Shown here piece by piece: positions 33,421 to 43,816 of a stretch of DNA of 64,000 nt. Below the pieces are notes generated by a model, which had not been told where the DNA came from, ran no database searches, and saw nothing but the letters and a program-made list of their open reading frames with translations. How positions within the stretch are numbered: position 1 is the first letter of the stretch; every line of letters starts with the position of its first letter. This DNA comes from Vibrio ostreicida (GTDB lineage: Bacteria > Pseudomonadota > Gammaproteobacteria > Enterobacterales > Vibrionaceae). The position numbers and the translations under genes are program-made. Location: the NCBI RefSeq assembly GCF_013074385.2, contig NZ_JABEYA020000010.1, forward strand, positions 1-64,000, in the 5' to 3' direction.

Positions 33421-34539
33421 CTATCCGCGATAATAGCGCTGTGGCACGAATGGCATTTTTTCAACACTCATTGGCAGTTTTTTTCCACGAACATCGGCAA
33501 ATACTTGTGTCCCTAATCCCGCCAACTCTGTCTGAACATAGGCCATAGAAACCGGTTTGCCCGCATTGGGGCCAGCGGTACCACTCGTCACCTGACCAAT
33601 TCTGTTACCATCGCCATCAAACAATTCGGTGCCTTCACGCACAGGCGCTTTCGTTTGACCGACAAGACCAACACGTTTGCGGGACACCTGTTTGGTTTCA
33701 ATTTGCTTGAGAATGATATCAGAGCCGGGAAACCCTCCTTCTCGCTCACCACCTAAACGGCGGATTTTTTGAATCCCCCATAACAAGCTCGCTTCAACAG
33801 GCGTCGTCGTCGCATCAAGATCATGGCCGTACAGACACAAACCACACTCTAAACGCAGGGAATCCCTTGCCCCCAGACCAATCAACTCGACACTGTCTTC
33901 TGCACTCAGTGCCGACGCCAGTTCTTCAGCGTGACTATTCGGCACCGAAATTTCGTAACCATCTTCACCCGTGTACCCACTGCGGCTAACAATACACTCA
34001 ACACCTAAGATATTAAGCTTTCTGACATCCATAAACACCATATTAGCGACGTCACTATTAAAACGAGTCAGCACGTTGACTGCTTGAGGCCCTTGTAGCG
34101 CAAGCAAGGCACGGTCTTCTATAATTTCAAGCTCAACGTCCGCGGGACAATGCGCTTCGAGGTGCTTGATATCTTGCGCCTTGCACGCCGCATTGACCAC
34201 AACAAATAAATGATCACCCAAATTGGCAACCATTAGGTCGTCCATAATACCGCCTTCCTCGTTGGTGAAAAAAGCATAACGTTGATTGCCCTGAGGTAAA
34301 TCAATAATATCGACAGGCACCAATGACTCAAGAAACGCCGCAGCGCCTTGCCCATGCAGGCGAAGTTGCCCCATATGAGACACATCAAAGAGACCGGCAG
34401 CTTCACGAGTATGCAAGTGCTCTTTCTTCACACCCAGTTGATACTGAACAGGCATTTCATAACCAGCAAAAGGGACCATTTTAGCGCCTGCAGCAATATG
34501 GAGTTGGTGCAGAGGTGTTTTCAATAGATCTTGACTCAT
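33421..34539 (-). CDS. gcvT: glycine cleavage T protein (aminomethyltransferase)
   Basis: 372 residues, the usual length. The start LKTPLHQLHIAAGAKMVPFA, GLFDVSHMGQ, the folate-binding SGYTGEDGYEISV and RDSLRLECGLCLYGHDLD are all conserved. It transfers the methylene group from the lipoyl arm of GcvH to tetrahydrofolate and releases ammonia. Unlike in E. coli, it is on the opposite strand from gcvH and gcvP, separated by a regulator gene. A palindrome shared with the regulator-glyA intergenic region lies 37 bases ahead of its start. Confidence 0.96.
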   Translation of the reverse strand: MSQDLLKTPLHQLHIAAGAKMVPFAGYEMPVQYQLGVKKEHLHTREAAGLFDVSHMGQLRLHGQGAAAFLESLVPVDIIDLPQGNQRYAFFTNEEGGIMDDLMVANLGDHLFVVVNAACKAQDIKHLEAHCPADVELEIIEDRALLALQGPQAVNVLTRFNSDVANMVFMDVRKLNILGVECIVSRSGYTGEDGYEISVPNSHAEELASALSAEDSVELIGLGARDSLRLECGLCLYGHDLDATTTPVEASLLWGIQKIRRLGGEREGGFPGSDIILKQIETKQVSRKRVGLVGQTKAPVREGTELFDGDGNRIGQVTSGTAGPNAGKPVSMAYVQTELAGLGTQVFADVRGKKLPMSVEKMPFVPQRYYRG

Positions 34540-34575
34540 CGTTGTCTCCGTTTAATCAGGTCTGTTTTCCATTCA

Positions 34576-34590
34576 GGAAACCTTGTTTCC
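34576..34590. promoter_or_regulatory. gcv operator, copy A (upstream of gcvT)
   Basis: GGAAACCTTGTTTCC is a perfect GGAAAC-N3-GTTTCC palindrome. The same core followed by AATA recurs at 35529-35543. Two further GGAAAC half-sites lie at 34753 and 34775, 22 bases apart. It is the likely binding site of the adjacent XRE-cupin regulator. Confidence 0.7.
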
Positions 34591-34795
34591 AATAATAAAC
34601 ACGAGTCGCCCTGCTTTGCATCATTAACAAACAATAAAGCGCAAAAAATGTGACAGTTAACATCATATTCACATTAAAATTCAACACGCTTCGCTCTATT
34701 TTGATGACAAAATACTCAATGTTAAATGTCAATTCCACCAAAACACAGCAAGGGAAACGATTGCCTTCACTATAGGAAACTTAACCCAAGTCGAT

Positions 34796-35419
34796 TTATT
34801 TTGCCGTTACCCATAATATTTCAGCATCTTCGGCACTCGTTGACGTCAACATATGTCCCATGTTGGCATCATAGTAAACACTGTCGCCCAGACGCAGTTC
34901 CACTGGCTCGTAAAACTCAGAAAAAAACAGCACTGATCCGGAAAGAACCAATAGAAACTCCTCGCCATCGTGACGGACCCAATCCGCGTAGGCTTCAAAG
35001 GTTCGAGCACGGACCCGAGTTTTAAACGGCATCATTTTCTTATTGGAAAGTTGAGTCGCCAACAGCTCATGTTCGTAGGTCGGTGTCGGGTGGGGTTTAC
35101 CCTGTCCTTGTAGCGTAATGTCACGACGCCCAGTTGCTACTTTTTTTCTCGGTGGCTCAAAGAGTTGTGGCATATCTATTTGTAAGCCAAGTGCCAGTTT
35201 TTGCATCGCCTGAAACGTCGGCGATATCTGTTCGTTCTCGATCTTACTTAGGGTTGAACGGGCCAGACCAGTTCGCTGGCTAGCTTCTTCAAGTGTAATG
35301 CCCAATTTTGCTCGAACATCCTTAATTCTCTGACCTAATCTTAGAGGCTCAATCGTCTGATCATGCGCCTCTTTGGCTAACGTTAACGATGGGTACTCAT
35401 CATAGATATCTTCGGCCAT
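34796..35419 (-). CDS. XRE-cupin regulator of the glycine cleavage locus
   Basis: 207 residues from ATG 35419, chosen for AGAGGA just ahead. An XRE helix-turn-helix (about 30-85: IKDVRAKLGITLEEASQRTG, then STLSKIENEQISPT) is followed by a cupin domain (about 130-205: HDGEEFLLVLSGSVLFF, RLGDSVYYDANMGHML) that would bind a small ligand, perhaps glycine or serine. It lies between gcvT and glyA, and matching palindromes are found on both sides of it. It may repress or activate both units. A ligand cannot be read from the sequence. Confidence 0.88.
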   Translation of the reverse strand: MAEDIYDEYPSLTLAKEAHDQTIEPLRLGQRIKDVRAKLGITLEEASQRTGLARSTLSKIENEQISPTFQAMQKLALGLQIDMPQLFEPPRKKVATGRRDITLQGQGKPHPTPTYEHELLATQLSNKKMMPFKTRVRARTFEAYADWVRHDGEEFLLVLSGSVLFFSEFYEPVELRLGDSVYYDANMGHMLTSTSAEDAEILWVTAK

Positions 35420-35528
35420 GTTTTCCTCTAAAGTAATGGTCACGTCTTAGTCTATTTTATTGTGCACTAAGCCGTTTAGAGAGGAAAGATAGAAGACCGA
35501 AATAAACCGTGCTTCGGCTAACACTTTC

Positions 35529-35543
35529 AGAAACCTTGTTTCC
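35529..35543. promoter_or_regulatory. gcv operator, copy B (between the regulator and glyA)
   Basis: AGAAACCTTGTTTCC shares GAAACCTTGTTTCCAATA with copy A. It lies 110 bases ahead of the regulator start and 256 bases ahead of glyA, so it could serve both divergent promoters. Confidence 0.7.
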
Positions 35544-35739
35544 AATAGGAAATTTTTGATTGATCATTTGCCCAACAACCGCTATGTTACCAACTTGTTA
35601 GTTATAGAGATGCGATTTCCGACACGAATGTGCCGTAATGGCGTCACTCGGTTCGGGCGGCTTCCCGCGATTGTAGAATCAGTCTGGGGCACAGAATCCA
35701 CCCTGTCTTTCGTTTATAAAGGCAGTAAATAGAAAAGAA

Positions 35740-35776
35740 CTGACGAGGATAACAACTCTACTCATCATCTCGTCAG
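35740..35776 (+). promoter_or_regulatory. hairpin in the glyA leader
   Basis: CTGACGAG (35740-35747) and CTCGTCAG (35769-35776) are perfect reverse complements ending 22 bases before the glyA start. No T run follows, so it is a leader structure rather than a terminator. I did not find the conserved core of a glycine riboswitch. Confidence 0.5.
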
Positions 35777-35798
35777 CACGAATGTAAGGTCATCTATC

Positions 35799-37094
35799 AT
35801 GAATAACACTTACCAAAATCACAGCCTAGAGAACTTTTTCTCTACGAGTCTTACTGCGACAGACGACGCCGTATTCGCCGGTATTCAAGCGGAAAACACA
35901 CGTCAAAACGAACAAATTGAATTAATCGCGTCTGAGAACATTGTCTCAAAGGCGGTGATGCAAGCTCAAGGCACCTGCCTGACCAACAAATATGCAGAAG
36001 GCTATCCGGGCCGTCGCTACTATGGCGGTTGTGAACATGTAGATACCGTAGAAGCGATTGCGATTGAGCGAGCGAAGCAGTTGTTCAAATGTGAGTTTGC
36101 CAACGTTCAACCTCACTCTGGGGCTCAAGCGAACGGTGCCGTCAAGCTCGCACTGTTGCAACCTGGTGACACCATTCTTGGCATGTCATTGGACGCCGGT
36201 GGCCACTTGACCCACGGCGCCCGCCCTGCACTTTCTGGCAAATGGTTTAACGCCATACAGTACGGTGTTGATCGCGATACTCTTGAAATCAATTACGACG
36301 ATGTACGAGCGCTGGCTAAAGAACATCAACCAAAAATGATCATAGCAGGCGGCAGCGCGATCCCTCGTACTATCGATTTCGCGAAATTCCGAGAAATCGC
36401 AGACGAAGTCAATGCTATTTTGATGGTCGATATGGCGCACATCGCAGGGTTGATTGCAACAGGCGCTCACCCTAGCCCACTGCCACATGCACACGTCGTT
36501 ACCACCACGACGCACAAAACATTGCGCGGACCTCGCGGCGGAATGATCCTCACCAACCACGAAGACATCAACAAGAAAATCAACTCGGCCGTCTTTCCAG
36601 GATTGCAAGGTGGCCCCTTAATGCATGTCATTGCGGCAAAAGCAGTCGCATTTGGCGAAGCGTTGGGACCTGAATTTCACACCTATATTAATTCCGTGAT
36701 TGATAACGCTAAGGTCCTTGCTGAGGTATTGCAGACACGCGGCTGTGACATAGTCACCGGGGGAACTGACACACATCTTATGCTAGTTGACCTGCGTCCC
36801 AAAGGCCTGAAAGGCAACACCACCGAAGAAGCACTAGAACGTGCCGGAATCACATGTAACAAAAATGGCATTCCATTTGATTCAGAGAAGCCTATGATTA
36901 CATCGGGCATCCGTTTAGGGACGCCTGCGGGGACAAGCCGCGGCTTTGGCACTGAAGAATTCAAACTCATTGGTAATTGGATTGGCGATGTACTGGATGG
37001 GTTGGTCGATAACCCAGAAGGTAATGCAGAAGTAGAACTGCGCGTTCGAAAAGAAGTGAAGGCACTATGCACGCGCTTCCCACTTTACCGATAA
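35799..37094 (+). CDS. glyA: serine hydroxymethyltransferase
   Basis: 431 residues. The PLP lysine is K240 in [14 protein letters not shown], with [10 protein letters not shown] and [18 protein letters not shown] also diagnostic. It interconverts serine and glycine with transfer of a one-carbon unit to tetrahydrofolate. It lies directly ahead of gcvH and gcvP, so this copy works with the glycine cleavage system. Vibrios usually carry a second, housekeeping glyA elsewhere, so this is probably the glyA2-type paralogue. Confidence 0.96.
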   Translation: MNNTYQNHSLENFFSTSLTATDDAVFAGIQAENTRQNEQIELIASENIVSKAVMQAQGTCLTNKYAEGYPGRRYYGGCEHVDTVEAIAIERAKQLFKCEFANVQPHSGAQANGAVKLALLQPGDTILGMSLDAGGHLTHGARPALSGKWFNAIQYGVDRDTLEINYDDVRALAKEHQPKMIIAGGSAIPRTIDFAKFREIADEVNAILMVDMAHIAGLIATGAHPSPLPHAHVVTTTTHKTLRGPRGGMILTNHEDINKKINSAVFPGLQGGPLMHVIAAKAVAFGEALGPEFHTYINSVIDNAKVLAEVLQTRGCDIVTGGTDTHLMLVDLRPKGLKGNTTEEALERAGITCNKNGIPFDSEKPMITSGIRLGTPAGTSRGFGTEEFKLIGNWIGDVLDGLVDNPEGNAEVELRVRKEVKALCTRFPLYR

Positions 37095-37128
37095 ACAATA
37101 TTTACAGTTATTTTTTGGAGATTAAGCA

Positions 37129-37509
37129 ATGGACAACACACTGAAGTTTGCAGATAGCCACGAGTGGGTACGAGACAACGGTGACGGCACAGTAACCATA
37201 GGTATTTCAAAGCACGCACAAGAAATGCTGGGTGACGTTGTATTCGTTGACCTACCCGAAGTTGAAGCGGACATCGAAGCCGGTGACAGCTTTTCACTGG
37301 TTGAGTCAGTTAAAGCGGCATCCGATATTTATGCCCCAATCAGCGGTGAAATAGTTGAAATCAACGAAGAGCTGGAAGACAGTCCAGAGCTTATCAACGA
37401 AGAACCCTATGAGGGTGGCTGGATTGTAAAAGTTAAGATGTCAGACGCATCGGAGCTCAACAACCTGAAAGATGCCGAAGAGTACCTGAACTCGATTGAA
37501 GACGAGTAA
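37129..37509 (+). CDS. gcvH: glycine cleavage H protein
   Basis: 126 residues. The lipoylated lysine is in [13 protein letters not shown], and [21 protein letters not shown] and the acidic C-terminus are typical. It shuttles the aminomethyl group between GcvP, GcvT and lipoamide dehydrogenase. TTTGGAG precedes ATG 37129. A strong terminator follows the gene, so it is more abundant than the downstream gcvP. Confidence 0.96.
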   Translation: MDNTLKFADSHEWVRDNGDGTVTIGISKHAQEMLGDVVFVDLPEVEADIEAGDSFSLVESVKAASDIYAPISGEIVEINEELEDSPELINEEPYEGGWIVKVKMSDASELNNLKDAEEYLNSIEDE

Positions 37510-37523
37510 TAAGACAAGCCTTT

Positions 37524-37558
37524 AAAGCTGCCCCCGCCTCAGGAGGCAGCTTTTTTTT
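37524..37558 (+). terminator. terminator between gcvH and gcvP
   Basis: AAAGCTGCC (37524-37532) and GGCAGCTTT (37545-37553), then T to 37558. It may allow partial read-through into gcvP or mark a separate gcvP promoter. Confidence 0.88.
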
Positions 37559-37630
37559 AAGATTCGAACGTATAATTAATACTATCAGCAATGATATCCG
37601 ATACTCGAATGATGGAGTAGGTAAAGAACA

Positions 37631-40495
37631 ATGACTGAATTACTTCAAAGCCTCAGCACAAATAATGAGTTCGTTGCACGCCACAACGGTCCCAATAAAT
37701 CAGACCAACAAACCATGTTGGAGGCGATCAACGCCGTCAACCTAGATGCACTTATCGACGAGACCGTTCCCGCGCAAATTCGCCTTGAAAAGCCGATGTC
37801 ACTCAGCGATGCCAAAAGTGAAGCTGACATGCTGGTTGCAATGAAAGAGTTTGCTAATCAAAACCAAGTTAAACGTTCCTTTATTGGCCAGGGTTACTAC
37901 GATACTTTCACGCCCAATGTGATTCTGCGTAACGTGTTAGAGAATCCTGGCTGGTATACCGCCTACACGCCTTATCAGCCAGAAATTTCACAAGGTCGCC
38001 TTGAAGCCTTACTGAACTTCCAACAAATGGTTATGGACCTGACGGCCATGGATATTGCCAACGCTTCTCTATTGGATGAAGCGACCGCCGCAGGCGAGGC
38101 GATGACATTATGTAAACGCGCAGGTAAGAGCAAAAGCAACGTATTCTTCGTGGCTGACGACGTGCACCCACAAACACTCGAAGTGGTTAAAACTCGGGCA
38201 AAATACATCGGTTTTGATGTTCAGGTAGGCGCGTTAGAATCACTACCAGAACAAGACGTATTTGGAGCCCTTGTTCAATACCCTGGCACAACAGGTGAAG
38301 TTCGAGATCTGACCGATATCATCGCAAAGGCACAGGCAAACAAAACACTCGTCACAATCGCAACGGATCTTCTTGCATCTGCTCTACTTAAACCCGCTGG
38401 CGAAATGGGCGCAGATGTGGTCATCGGTAGTGCTCAGCGCTTCGGTGTGCCAATGGGTTACGGTGGTCCACACGCTGCATTCATGGCCACTCGTGATAAG
38501 CACAAGCGTACGATGCCTGGTCGAGTTATCGGGGTGTCTATTGATACCAACGGCAACCAAGCACTGCGCATGGCAATGCAGACTCGTGAACAGCACATCC
38601 GCCGCGAGAAAGCGACCTCAAACATCTGTACCGCTCAGGCTCTGCTGGCCAACATGGCTTCCTTCTATGCGGTTTACCACGGCGCAGAAGGTCTACGTAC
38701 GATTGCTCGTCGTACCCACCATATGACGGCGATTATCGCCGCTGGGCTGACAAAAACGGGCTTCGAGCTCGCTCACAATAGCTTTTTTGATACCATTACC
38801 ATTAAATCAGGTGCTCAAACCCAAGCACTTTTTGAAAAAGCGCAAGCCGCTGACCTCAACCTGCGCAAGCTCAATGATCAACTGGGTATCAGTTGCGATG
38901 AGACCACAACAACGGCAGATATCAACGCGTTATTTGCCGTATTTGGTGTAAACCAAGAAGTCGCTGCCCTTTCTTCAGAAATCGAAGGCAATGAATTTGC
39001 CGCCATTCCTGAGGCACTTCGCCGTACATCACACTATCTTACGCACCCAGTATTCAACACGCACCACAGTGAAACACAGATGATGCGTTACCTGAAACAG
39101 CTTGAGAACAAAGACTTCTCGCTAACTCACGGTATGATACCGCTCGGAAGTTGTACGATGAAACTGAATGCAGCCGCTGAAATGATTCCAGTAACTTGGC
39201 CCGAATTTGGTTCAATCCACCCATTTGCGCCAATGGAACAAGCGGCAGGCTACTCAGCCCTAGCGAAAGATCTTAAAGAAAAGTTATGTGAAATTACTGG
39301 CTACGACGATTTCTCACTACAACCTAACTCAGGTGCATCAGGTGAGTACGCAGGTCTTATTGCCATTCAGCGCTACCACAATAGCCGTGGCGAAGGCCAC
39401 CGTAATGTCTGCCTAATTCCAAGCTCAGCTCACGGCACCAATCCGGCAACCGCTTCAATGGTGTCGTTGAAAGTGGTGGTGGTGACATGTGATGAAGATG
39501 GCAACATCGACATGGCCGATCTTGCAGCAAAAATCGAAAAACATGCTGAGCACTTATCAAGTATCATGATCACTTACCCTTCAACACACGGCGTGTACGA
39601 AGAGCAAGTCAAAGACGTCTGTGAAATGGTTCACGCGGCTGGCGGTCAGGTGTACCTAGATGGCGCAAACATGAACGCGCAAGTGGGTCTCACCTCACCA
39701 GGTTTTATTGGCTCTGATGTGTCCCACTTAAATTTGCACAAAACCTTTTGTATCCCGCACGGCGGTGGCGGCCCAGGTATGGGGCCTATCGGCGTAAAAT
39801 CTCATCTAGCACCTTTTCTGCCAGGTCATATCGAGAATGGTGTTGAGGGCAGTGATCATGCCGTTTCTGCGGCAGATTTGGGCAGTGCGTCTATTTTGCC
39901 GATTTCATGGGCTTACATTGCCATGATGGGTGAAATTGGCCTGACCGATGCGACTAAAGTTGCCATTCTGAATGCTAACTATGTGATGGAACGTCTTCGC
40001 CCTCACTACCCTATTCTTTACCGTGGCTCCAATGGCCGCGTAGCGCACGAATGTATTATCGATATTCGTCCGCTTAAAGAAGAAACAGGCATCAGCGAAG
40101 AAGATATCGCGAAACGTCTGATGGACTACGGTTTCCATGCCCCAACGATGTCGTTCCCAGTGGCGGGTACACTCATGGTTGAACCTACGGAATCTGAAGA
40201 CCTAGAAGAAATTGATCGCTTCTGTGAGGCGATGATTGCAATCCGTGAAGAGATGACGAAGGTGAAAAGGGGTGAGTGGCCATTAGAGAACAACCCTCTA
40301 GTTAACGCACCACATACACAAGTGGACCTAGCAAAAGACGAGTGGGATCGCCCTTATTCTCGCGAATTAGGCTGCTTCCCATCACCAGCCACGAAGTCTT
40401 GGAAGTACTGGCCAACGGTAAACCGTGTCGACAATGTATACGGCGACCGTAACCTGATCTGTTCGTGCCCAAGCATCGACAACTACGAAGATTAA
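37631..40495 (+). CDS. gcvP: glycine dehydrogenase (decarboxylating), P protein
   Basis: 954 residues, full length. It has two homologous PLP-enzyme halves. The catalytic lysine is in [20 protein letters not shown] of the second half. [20 protein letters not shown] and [17 protein letters not shown] are conserved blocks. It decarboxylates glycine and passes the aminomethyl group to GcvH. It lies 121 bases behind gcvH, after a terminator. Confidence 0.97.
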   Translation: MTELLQSLSTNNEFVARHNGPNKSDQQTMLEAINAVNLDALIDETVPAQIRLEKPMSLSDAKSEADMLVAMKEFANQNQVKRSFIGQGYYDTFTPNVILRNVLENPGWYTAYTPYQPEISQGRLEALLNFQQMVMDLTAMDIANASLLDEATAAGEAMTLCKRAGKSKSNVFFVADDVHPQTLEVVKTRAKYIGFDVQVGALESLPEQDVFGALVQYPGTTGEVRDLTDIIAKAQANKTLVTIATDLLASALLKPAGEMGADVVIGSAQRFGVPMGYGGPHAAFMATRDKHKRTMPGRVIGVSIDTNGNQALRMAMQTREQHIRREKATSNICTAQALLANMASFYAVYHGAEGLRTIARRTHHMTAIIAAGLTKTGFELAHNSFFDTITIKSGAQTQALFEKAQAADLNLRKLNDQLGISCDETTTTADINALFAVFGVNQEVAALSSEIEGNEFAAIPEALRRTSHYLTHPVFNTHHSETQMMRYLKQLENKDFSLTHGMIPLGSCTMKLNAAAEMIPVTWPEFGSIHPFAPMEQAAGYSALAKDLKEKLCEITGYDDFSLQPNSGASGEYAGLIAIQRYHNSRGEGHRNVCLIPSSAHGTNPATASMVSLKVVVVTCDEDGNIDMADLAAKIEKHAEHLSSIMITYPSTHGVYEEQVKDVCEMVHAAGGQVYLDGANMNAQVGLTSPGFIGSDVSHLNLHKTFCIPHGGGGPGMGPIGVKSHLAPFLPGHIENGVEGSDHAVSAADLGSASILPISWAYIAMMGEIGLTDATKVAILNANYVMERLRPHYPILYRGSNGRVAHECIIDIRPLKEETGISEEDIAKRLMDYGFHAPTMSFPVAGTLMVEPTESEDLEEIDRFCEAMIAIREEMTKVKRGEWPLENNPLVNAPHTQVDLAKDEWDRPYSRELGCFPSPATKSWKYWPTVNRVDNVYGDRNLICSCPSIDNYED

Positions 40496-40540
40496 ATGGT
40501 GTGTTGATCACCGATAACCAAGTTAGAAACTGACTTGAAT

Positions 40541-40572
40541 AACAAAGGCGAACCGTTTGGTTCGCCTTTGTT
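40541..40572 (+). terminator. hairpin after gcvP
   Basis: AACAAAGGCGAACC (40541-40554), loop GTTT, GGTTCGCCTTTGTT (40559-40572), a perfect 14-base stem with a short T-rich tail. Confidence 0.75.
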
Positions 40573-40889
40573 GTTCTGGGCAATGATCGTTAACAAGCTG
40601 AAAAAAAGCGTTTTTCTAAACTTGAGGGACTTCCTCTGAAGCCTCGTGTCCAGAGGCAACGACGCATGGCAGATCTTTCAAGTGAGTCAGTTTTCAACTT
40701 CAATATGATCTTCAGCGTTATGGGTAACAAACACATTACTCGCCATTTCAGTTCTCCGTTTATCCATACAGATAATATAAAACCGAGCAGACAAGCACTG
40801 GGTTGTAGTTGAACATTAGAAGGCACAAATTTGCACTTGATTTCATCATAACAACCTCGGCGTCTGTCCTTAGATACCGAGAGACCACT
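40573..40889. other. intergenic region after gcvP, no supported gene
   Basis: A 78-codon minus-strand frame (40590-40826) has no ribosome site or recognisable content. A 26-codon frame near 40,690-40,770, ending NAEDHIEVEN, looks protein-like but is too short to call. Confidence 0.45.
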
Positions 40890-42719
40890 TTATACACAGT
40901 GAAACGCGTGGGCGACTTCGGCGTCACTCTGAGCTGATCGTGTTTGATTAAATCGTTGGATAAGCTTACACAGTGTCAGTGACTCATAAACCGCATTGGT
41001 CGTTTCTTCAAAACAGGCGTCTGTTTGCAAGACGTTCGGGTAATACCTGTGATTGATGGTATTGTCTCCCAGCCATATAGATAACGTCGGGCTCAGCGCC
41101 AGATTGGCATTGTCGGCTAAATTCAGAAGGGTTGGCGTACTAAATAGCGCCGCACTCATGGCCTGTTTTTGATCTTGAGTGAGCTGCCATGATAGGTTCA
41201 TCATAAACGGGGCCTCGATATGGCTAGACTGTTCCATGTTTTGTTTTTGACCGAGAGGTTTCAAAGGGCTATCAATCATTTTTAGCAAGTCGTTTGTAAT
41301 CGAAGATTCACCTCTGCTCGCCAATTGATGTTCACACCACAAACCCTCTTGTCCAGAGACCACCTCACTGAAGTCATCAGGAAAAATAGCCAGTATGTTG
41401 CCATGGTCAAGTAATCCCTTGACCGTCAAGACACACAAATTTTCCGTGTCTTCAGTTAACTTAATCAACCGTTTACCCAAGGTACGCTTAACCAGGCTAA
41501 CAAAATTCTGTTTTTGTCGCAGTGACACATTATGGGCCCCACCGGTGTCTCGGCGATCCCAATCAATAAAGTGACTGAATTTCACAATCAGTAATTCCTG
41601 AGAATGATTGGGATCAGAATAAAATGCGTTTATCTGCGCAAACGCGTCCGATAGCGCCACTCCTACCGCGCCCTGAAAACCTGCGCCAAATGCGTTGGCA
41701 AACTCACTGCCCTCTTCGATATCAGTATAATGAGCGGTATAAAACGCCGCGTTCCACCATGCTGGCCGCAGATCCAATTGCCGTACGCCTTGCATCAATT
41801 GCATTTGAATATCAAAAATTTGTGTTTTGGTGGCCGCTACCGTCCCGTACCGAGTACTATCGATTTGTTGGTAGGTCCCAGAATCATGAGATCCGGGTAT
41901 ACAGATATCACATAAACGCTGGTTCGCGAGCAAGGGCATATTCGCCCCCATCCACCCAGCAGTCTGTAGGCATTGGTACTCTTCAATCACCCACATTTCT
42001 GATGGCCCTGGCACACCAGTATGCCGTTGAGATGCGCGATGGGTCATGTATTCGCCACTAAGCACATTCCTCAGATAATAGGTATTAATGGTGTCGTCGA
42101 CCTTGTCTAAGGACCATTTTTGACCGGATGACGTCACTTCCTTAGCCATGGATGTGATATGGTTTTGATAGAACTCATAATTGGACTGATTCTGGATCGC
42201 AAACGTGCCATCAGAAAATCGTATAAACTTCATCAAACAATGGGGTATTTGGGGTGTTTTTTCCATTTGCGTGGCAAGCTCACTTCGGTATTCCGCAGTC
42301 TCATCGTTTTTGAGAAAACCATAGAATGAATCACCCAGTTTCTGTCCCAGATCATCACGCGATTCAACAATCCAGTATTCAGATTCGCTTGGCATACCTG
42401 AATGCAATTGGGATGCTTTTTGGGTCATGTATTGGTTGTTGCCAAGATTCCTAATGGTGTAGATATGGGTTTGGCCCGGAATCGGCAGGATGTCCCATAA
42501 TTGGTCATCACCATCGACAAAATCAACCATTCGACTAATATGGCTTTGATAGAATTGCCCCGTGTCGACACTTTGGATAGCATAAATATGGCCCCCCTGA
42601 GGAAGCAACCGAAAAAGGCACTTAGGGGACGCATAGCCGGATTCGAATTTGGTGGCACGATGGCAACGAAATTGGTTATTTTTTACGTTCTCTAACGAAC
42701 AAAATACGGGCATGGTCAT
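40890..42719 (-). CDS. PI-PLC X-like phosphodiesterase with duplicated N-terminal repeat
   Basis: 609 residues. Two similar ~88-residue repeats lie at about 33-120 and 161-248. Each has a Q/E-FYQxHI segment, a W-x-L/I-D/P segment and a closing YMTxxASQxHxGxP, S-E-x-W-V/I signature, suggesting a carbohydrate- or lipid-binding beta fold. The PI-PLC X-type domain follows with H278 in IPGSHDSGTY and H330 in YTAHYTD, the expected acid/base pair. No signal peptide is visible, so it is cytoplasmic or exported by a non-Sec route. It is flanked upstream by a divergent AraC gene. The substrate is unknown. Confidence 0.8.
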   Translation of the reverse strand: MTMPVFCSLENVKNNQFRCHRATKFESGYASPKCLFRLLPQGGHIYAIQSVDTGQFYQSHISRMVDFVDGDDQLWDILPIPGQTHIYTIRNLGNNQYMTQKASQLHSGMPSESEYWIVESRDDLGQKLGDSFYGFLKNDETAEYRSELATQMEKTPQIPHCLMKFIRFSDGTFAIQNQSNYEFYQNHITSMAKEVTSSGQKWSLDKVDDTINTYYLRNVLSGEYMTHRASQRHTGVPGPSEMWVIEEYQCLQTAGWMGANMPLLANQRLCDICIPGSHDSGTYQQIDSTRYGTVAATKTQIFDIQMQLMQGVRQLDLRPAWWNAAFYTAHYTDIEEGSEFANAFGAGFQGAVGVALSDAFAQINAFYSDPNHSQELLIVKFSHFIDWDRRDTGGAHNVSLRQKQNFVSLVKRTLGKRLIKLTEDTENLCVLTVKGLLDHGNILAIFPDDFSEVVSGQEGLWCEHQLASRGESSITNDLLKMIDSPLKPLGQKQNMEQSSHIEAPFMMNLSWQLTQDQKQAMSAALFSTPTLLNLADNANLALSPTLSIWLGDNTINHRYYPNVLQTDACFEETTNAVYESLTLCKLIQRFNQTRSAQSDAEVAHAFHCV

Positions 42720-42911
42720 GGGATTCCCCTTTTTGGCATTGATTTAGGCGAAGAGTGAGTCAACAACGCAAAATCATCATAGTGTCACCTTCTAAACATA
42801 GAGATACCGCGCCCACACTTCAGTATCATGTTGGTATCATCTACCCATAGATCCATCAGGTTCGAGGCCAAAGATTGGAGACAAATACAAAAGGTTCAAC
42901 AATAAAAGGCA

Positions 42912-43742
42912 ATGAATTCAATGATAACGTGGAAACAGCCTCTGATCGGCTACGAGTGGTTAGTGCATCAGATTTGGTATCTCCAAGTCAGCGATGAGGA
43001 ACCAACGACCTTAAGACCAAACCTCATCCCCAATCCCAGAGCCCATATCGTCTTTACCCCACCGGATCAGCCGTACCACTACACCCGTTCAAGTCAGTTG
43101 TTTGCCGGTAAAGGAAGCCACTTGCTGACCGCAAGTGAGTACCTACTCAATCTCAATGATCACCCTCCGCTGCAACGAATCGGGATCACCCTAAGACCAG
43201 AGGGGCTCTATTTATTCAATACCAAAGCTGCAACACAAATCAATCAATGCTTCTGGGCGGGTTGGATCAACGAACAATTTCCCGCACACTTCCACGCCAG
43301 TTTATGGCAGTGTGCGAATAAGAACGAGGTAGCCCGTTACCTAGAAACGTACTTTAAAAGCATCAACTTCAATTTGAATCAAGACAAGGCATTTAAACTG
43401 ACGCAAACCGCCAATATCCACTTAGACAAGGATAGCCAATCATTAACCATCCCTGAGATCGCTAATCTATGTGCTTGTTCACGCCGAACATTAGAACGCA
43501 GTTTTAGGCAAGTAACTGGGCTGAGCCTGAAAAAGTATCAAATGTTGCTCAAACTTGAGCGAATGGTGCTCGCCTTGTACGGCGAAGAAGGGAACGTTGA
43601 TTGGGCCGCCTTTTCTCAGCAATTTGGTTTTACCGATCAGTCACACTTAATTCGAGCGCTTAAACAACAGCTAATGCGCACACCCTCTCGCTACCTCAAA
43701 AACCGAGACCTTACTATTGATATCTATGGTGATTTTGAGTGA
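42912..43742 (+). CDS. AraC family regulator
   Basis: 276 residues. The N-terminal ~150 residues contain the pattern LRPNLIPNPRAHIVF, typical of the subgroup with a DUF6597-like sensor. The C-terminal AraC helix-turn-helix pair is clear (IPEIANLCACSRRTLERSFR and then QFGFTDQSHLIRALKQQ). ATG 42921 is an alternative start with better ribosome-site spacing. It is divergent from the PLC-like gene and upstream of the acetyltransferase, either of which it may control. Confidence 0.87.
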   Translation: MNSMITWKQPLIGYEWLVHQIWYLQVSDEEPTTLRPNLIPNPRAHIVFTPPDQPYHYTRSSQLFAGKGSHLLTASEYLLNLNDHPPLQRIGITLRPEGLYLFNTKAATQINQCFWAGWINEQFPAHFHASLWQCANKNEVARYLETYFKSINFNLNQDKAFKLTQTANIHLDKDSQSLTIPEIANLCACSRRTLERSFRQVTGLSLKKYQMLLKLERMVLALYGEEGNVDWAAFSQQFGFTDQSHLIRALKQQLMRTPSRYLKNRDLTIDIYGDFE

Positions 43743-43816
43743 CAGATTGACGCAAAAGTCCAATTATTATGTCGGCCAACCCCATTAAGATATCTTCCCA
43801 AAATACGAGGTATCCA

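Noticed and set aside
34556..34741. 61-codon minus-strand frame upstream of gcvT
   Set aside because: It covers the palindromic operator and promoter region and has no recognisable content, so it is more likely regulatory DNA.
35580..35720. Possible glycine riboswitch ahead of glyA
   Set aside because: The GC-rich stretch with CGGTTCGGGCGGC does not show the paired glycine-aptamer cores; only a simple hairpin is supported.
40590..40826. 78-codon minus-strand frame after gcvP
   Set aside because: It has no ribosome site, basic/Cys-rich random composition, and no similarity I can recognise.
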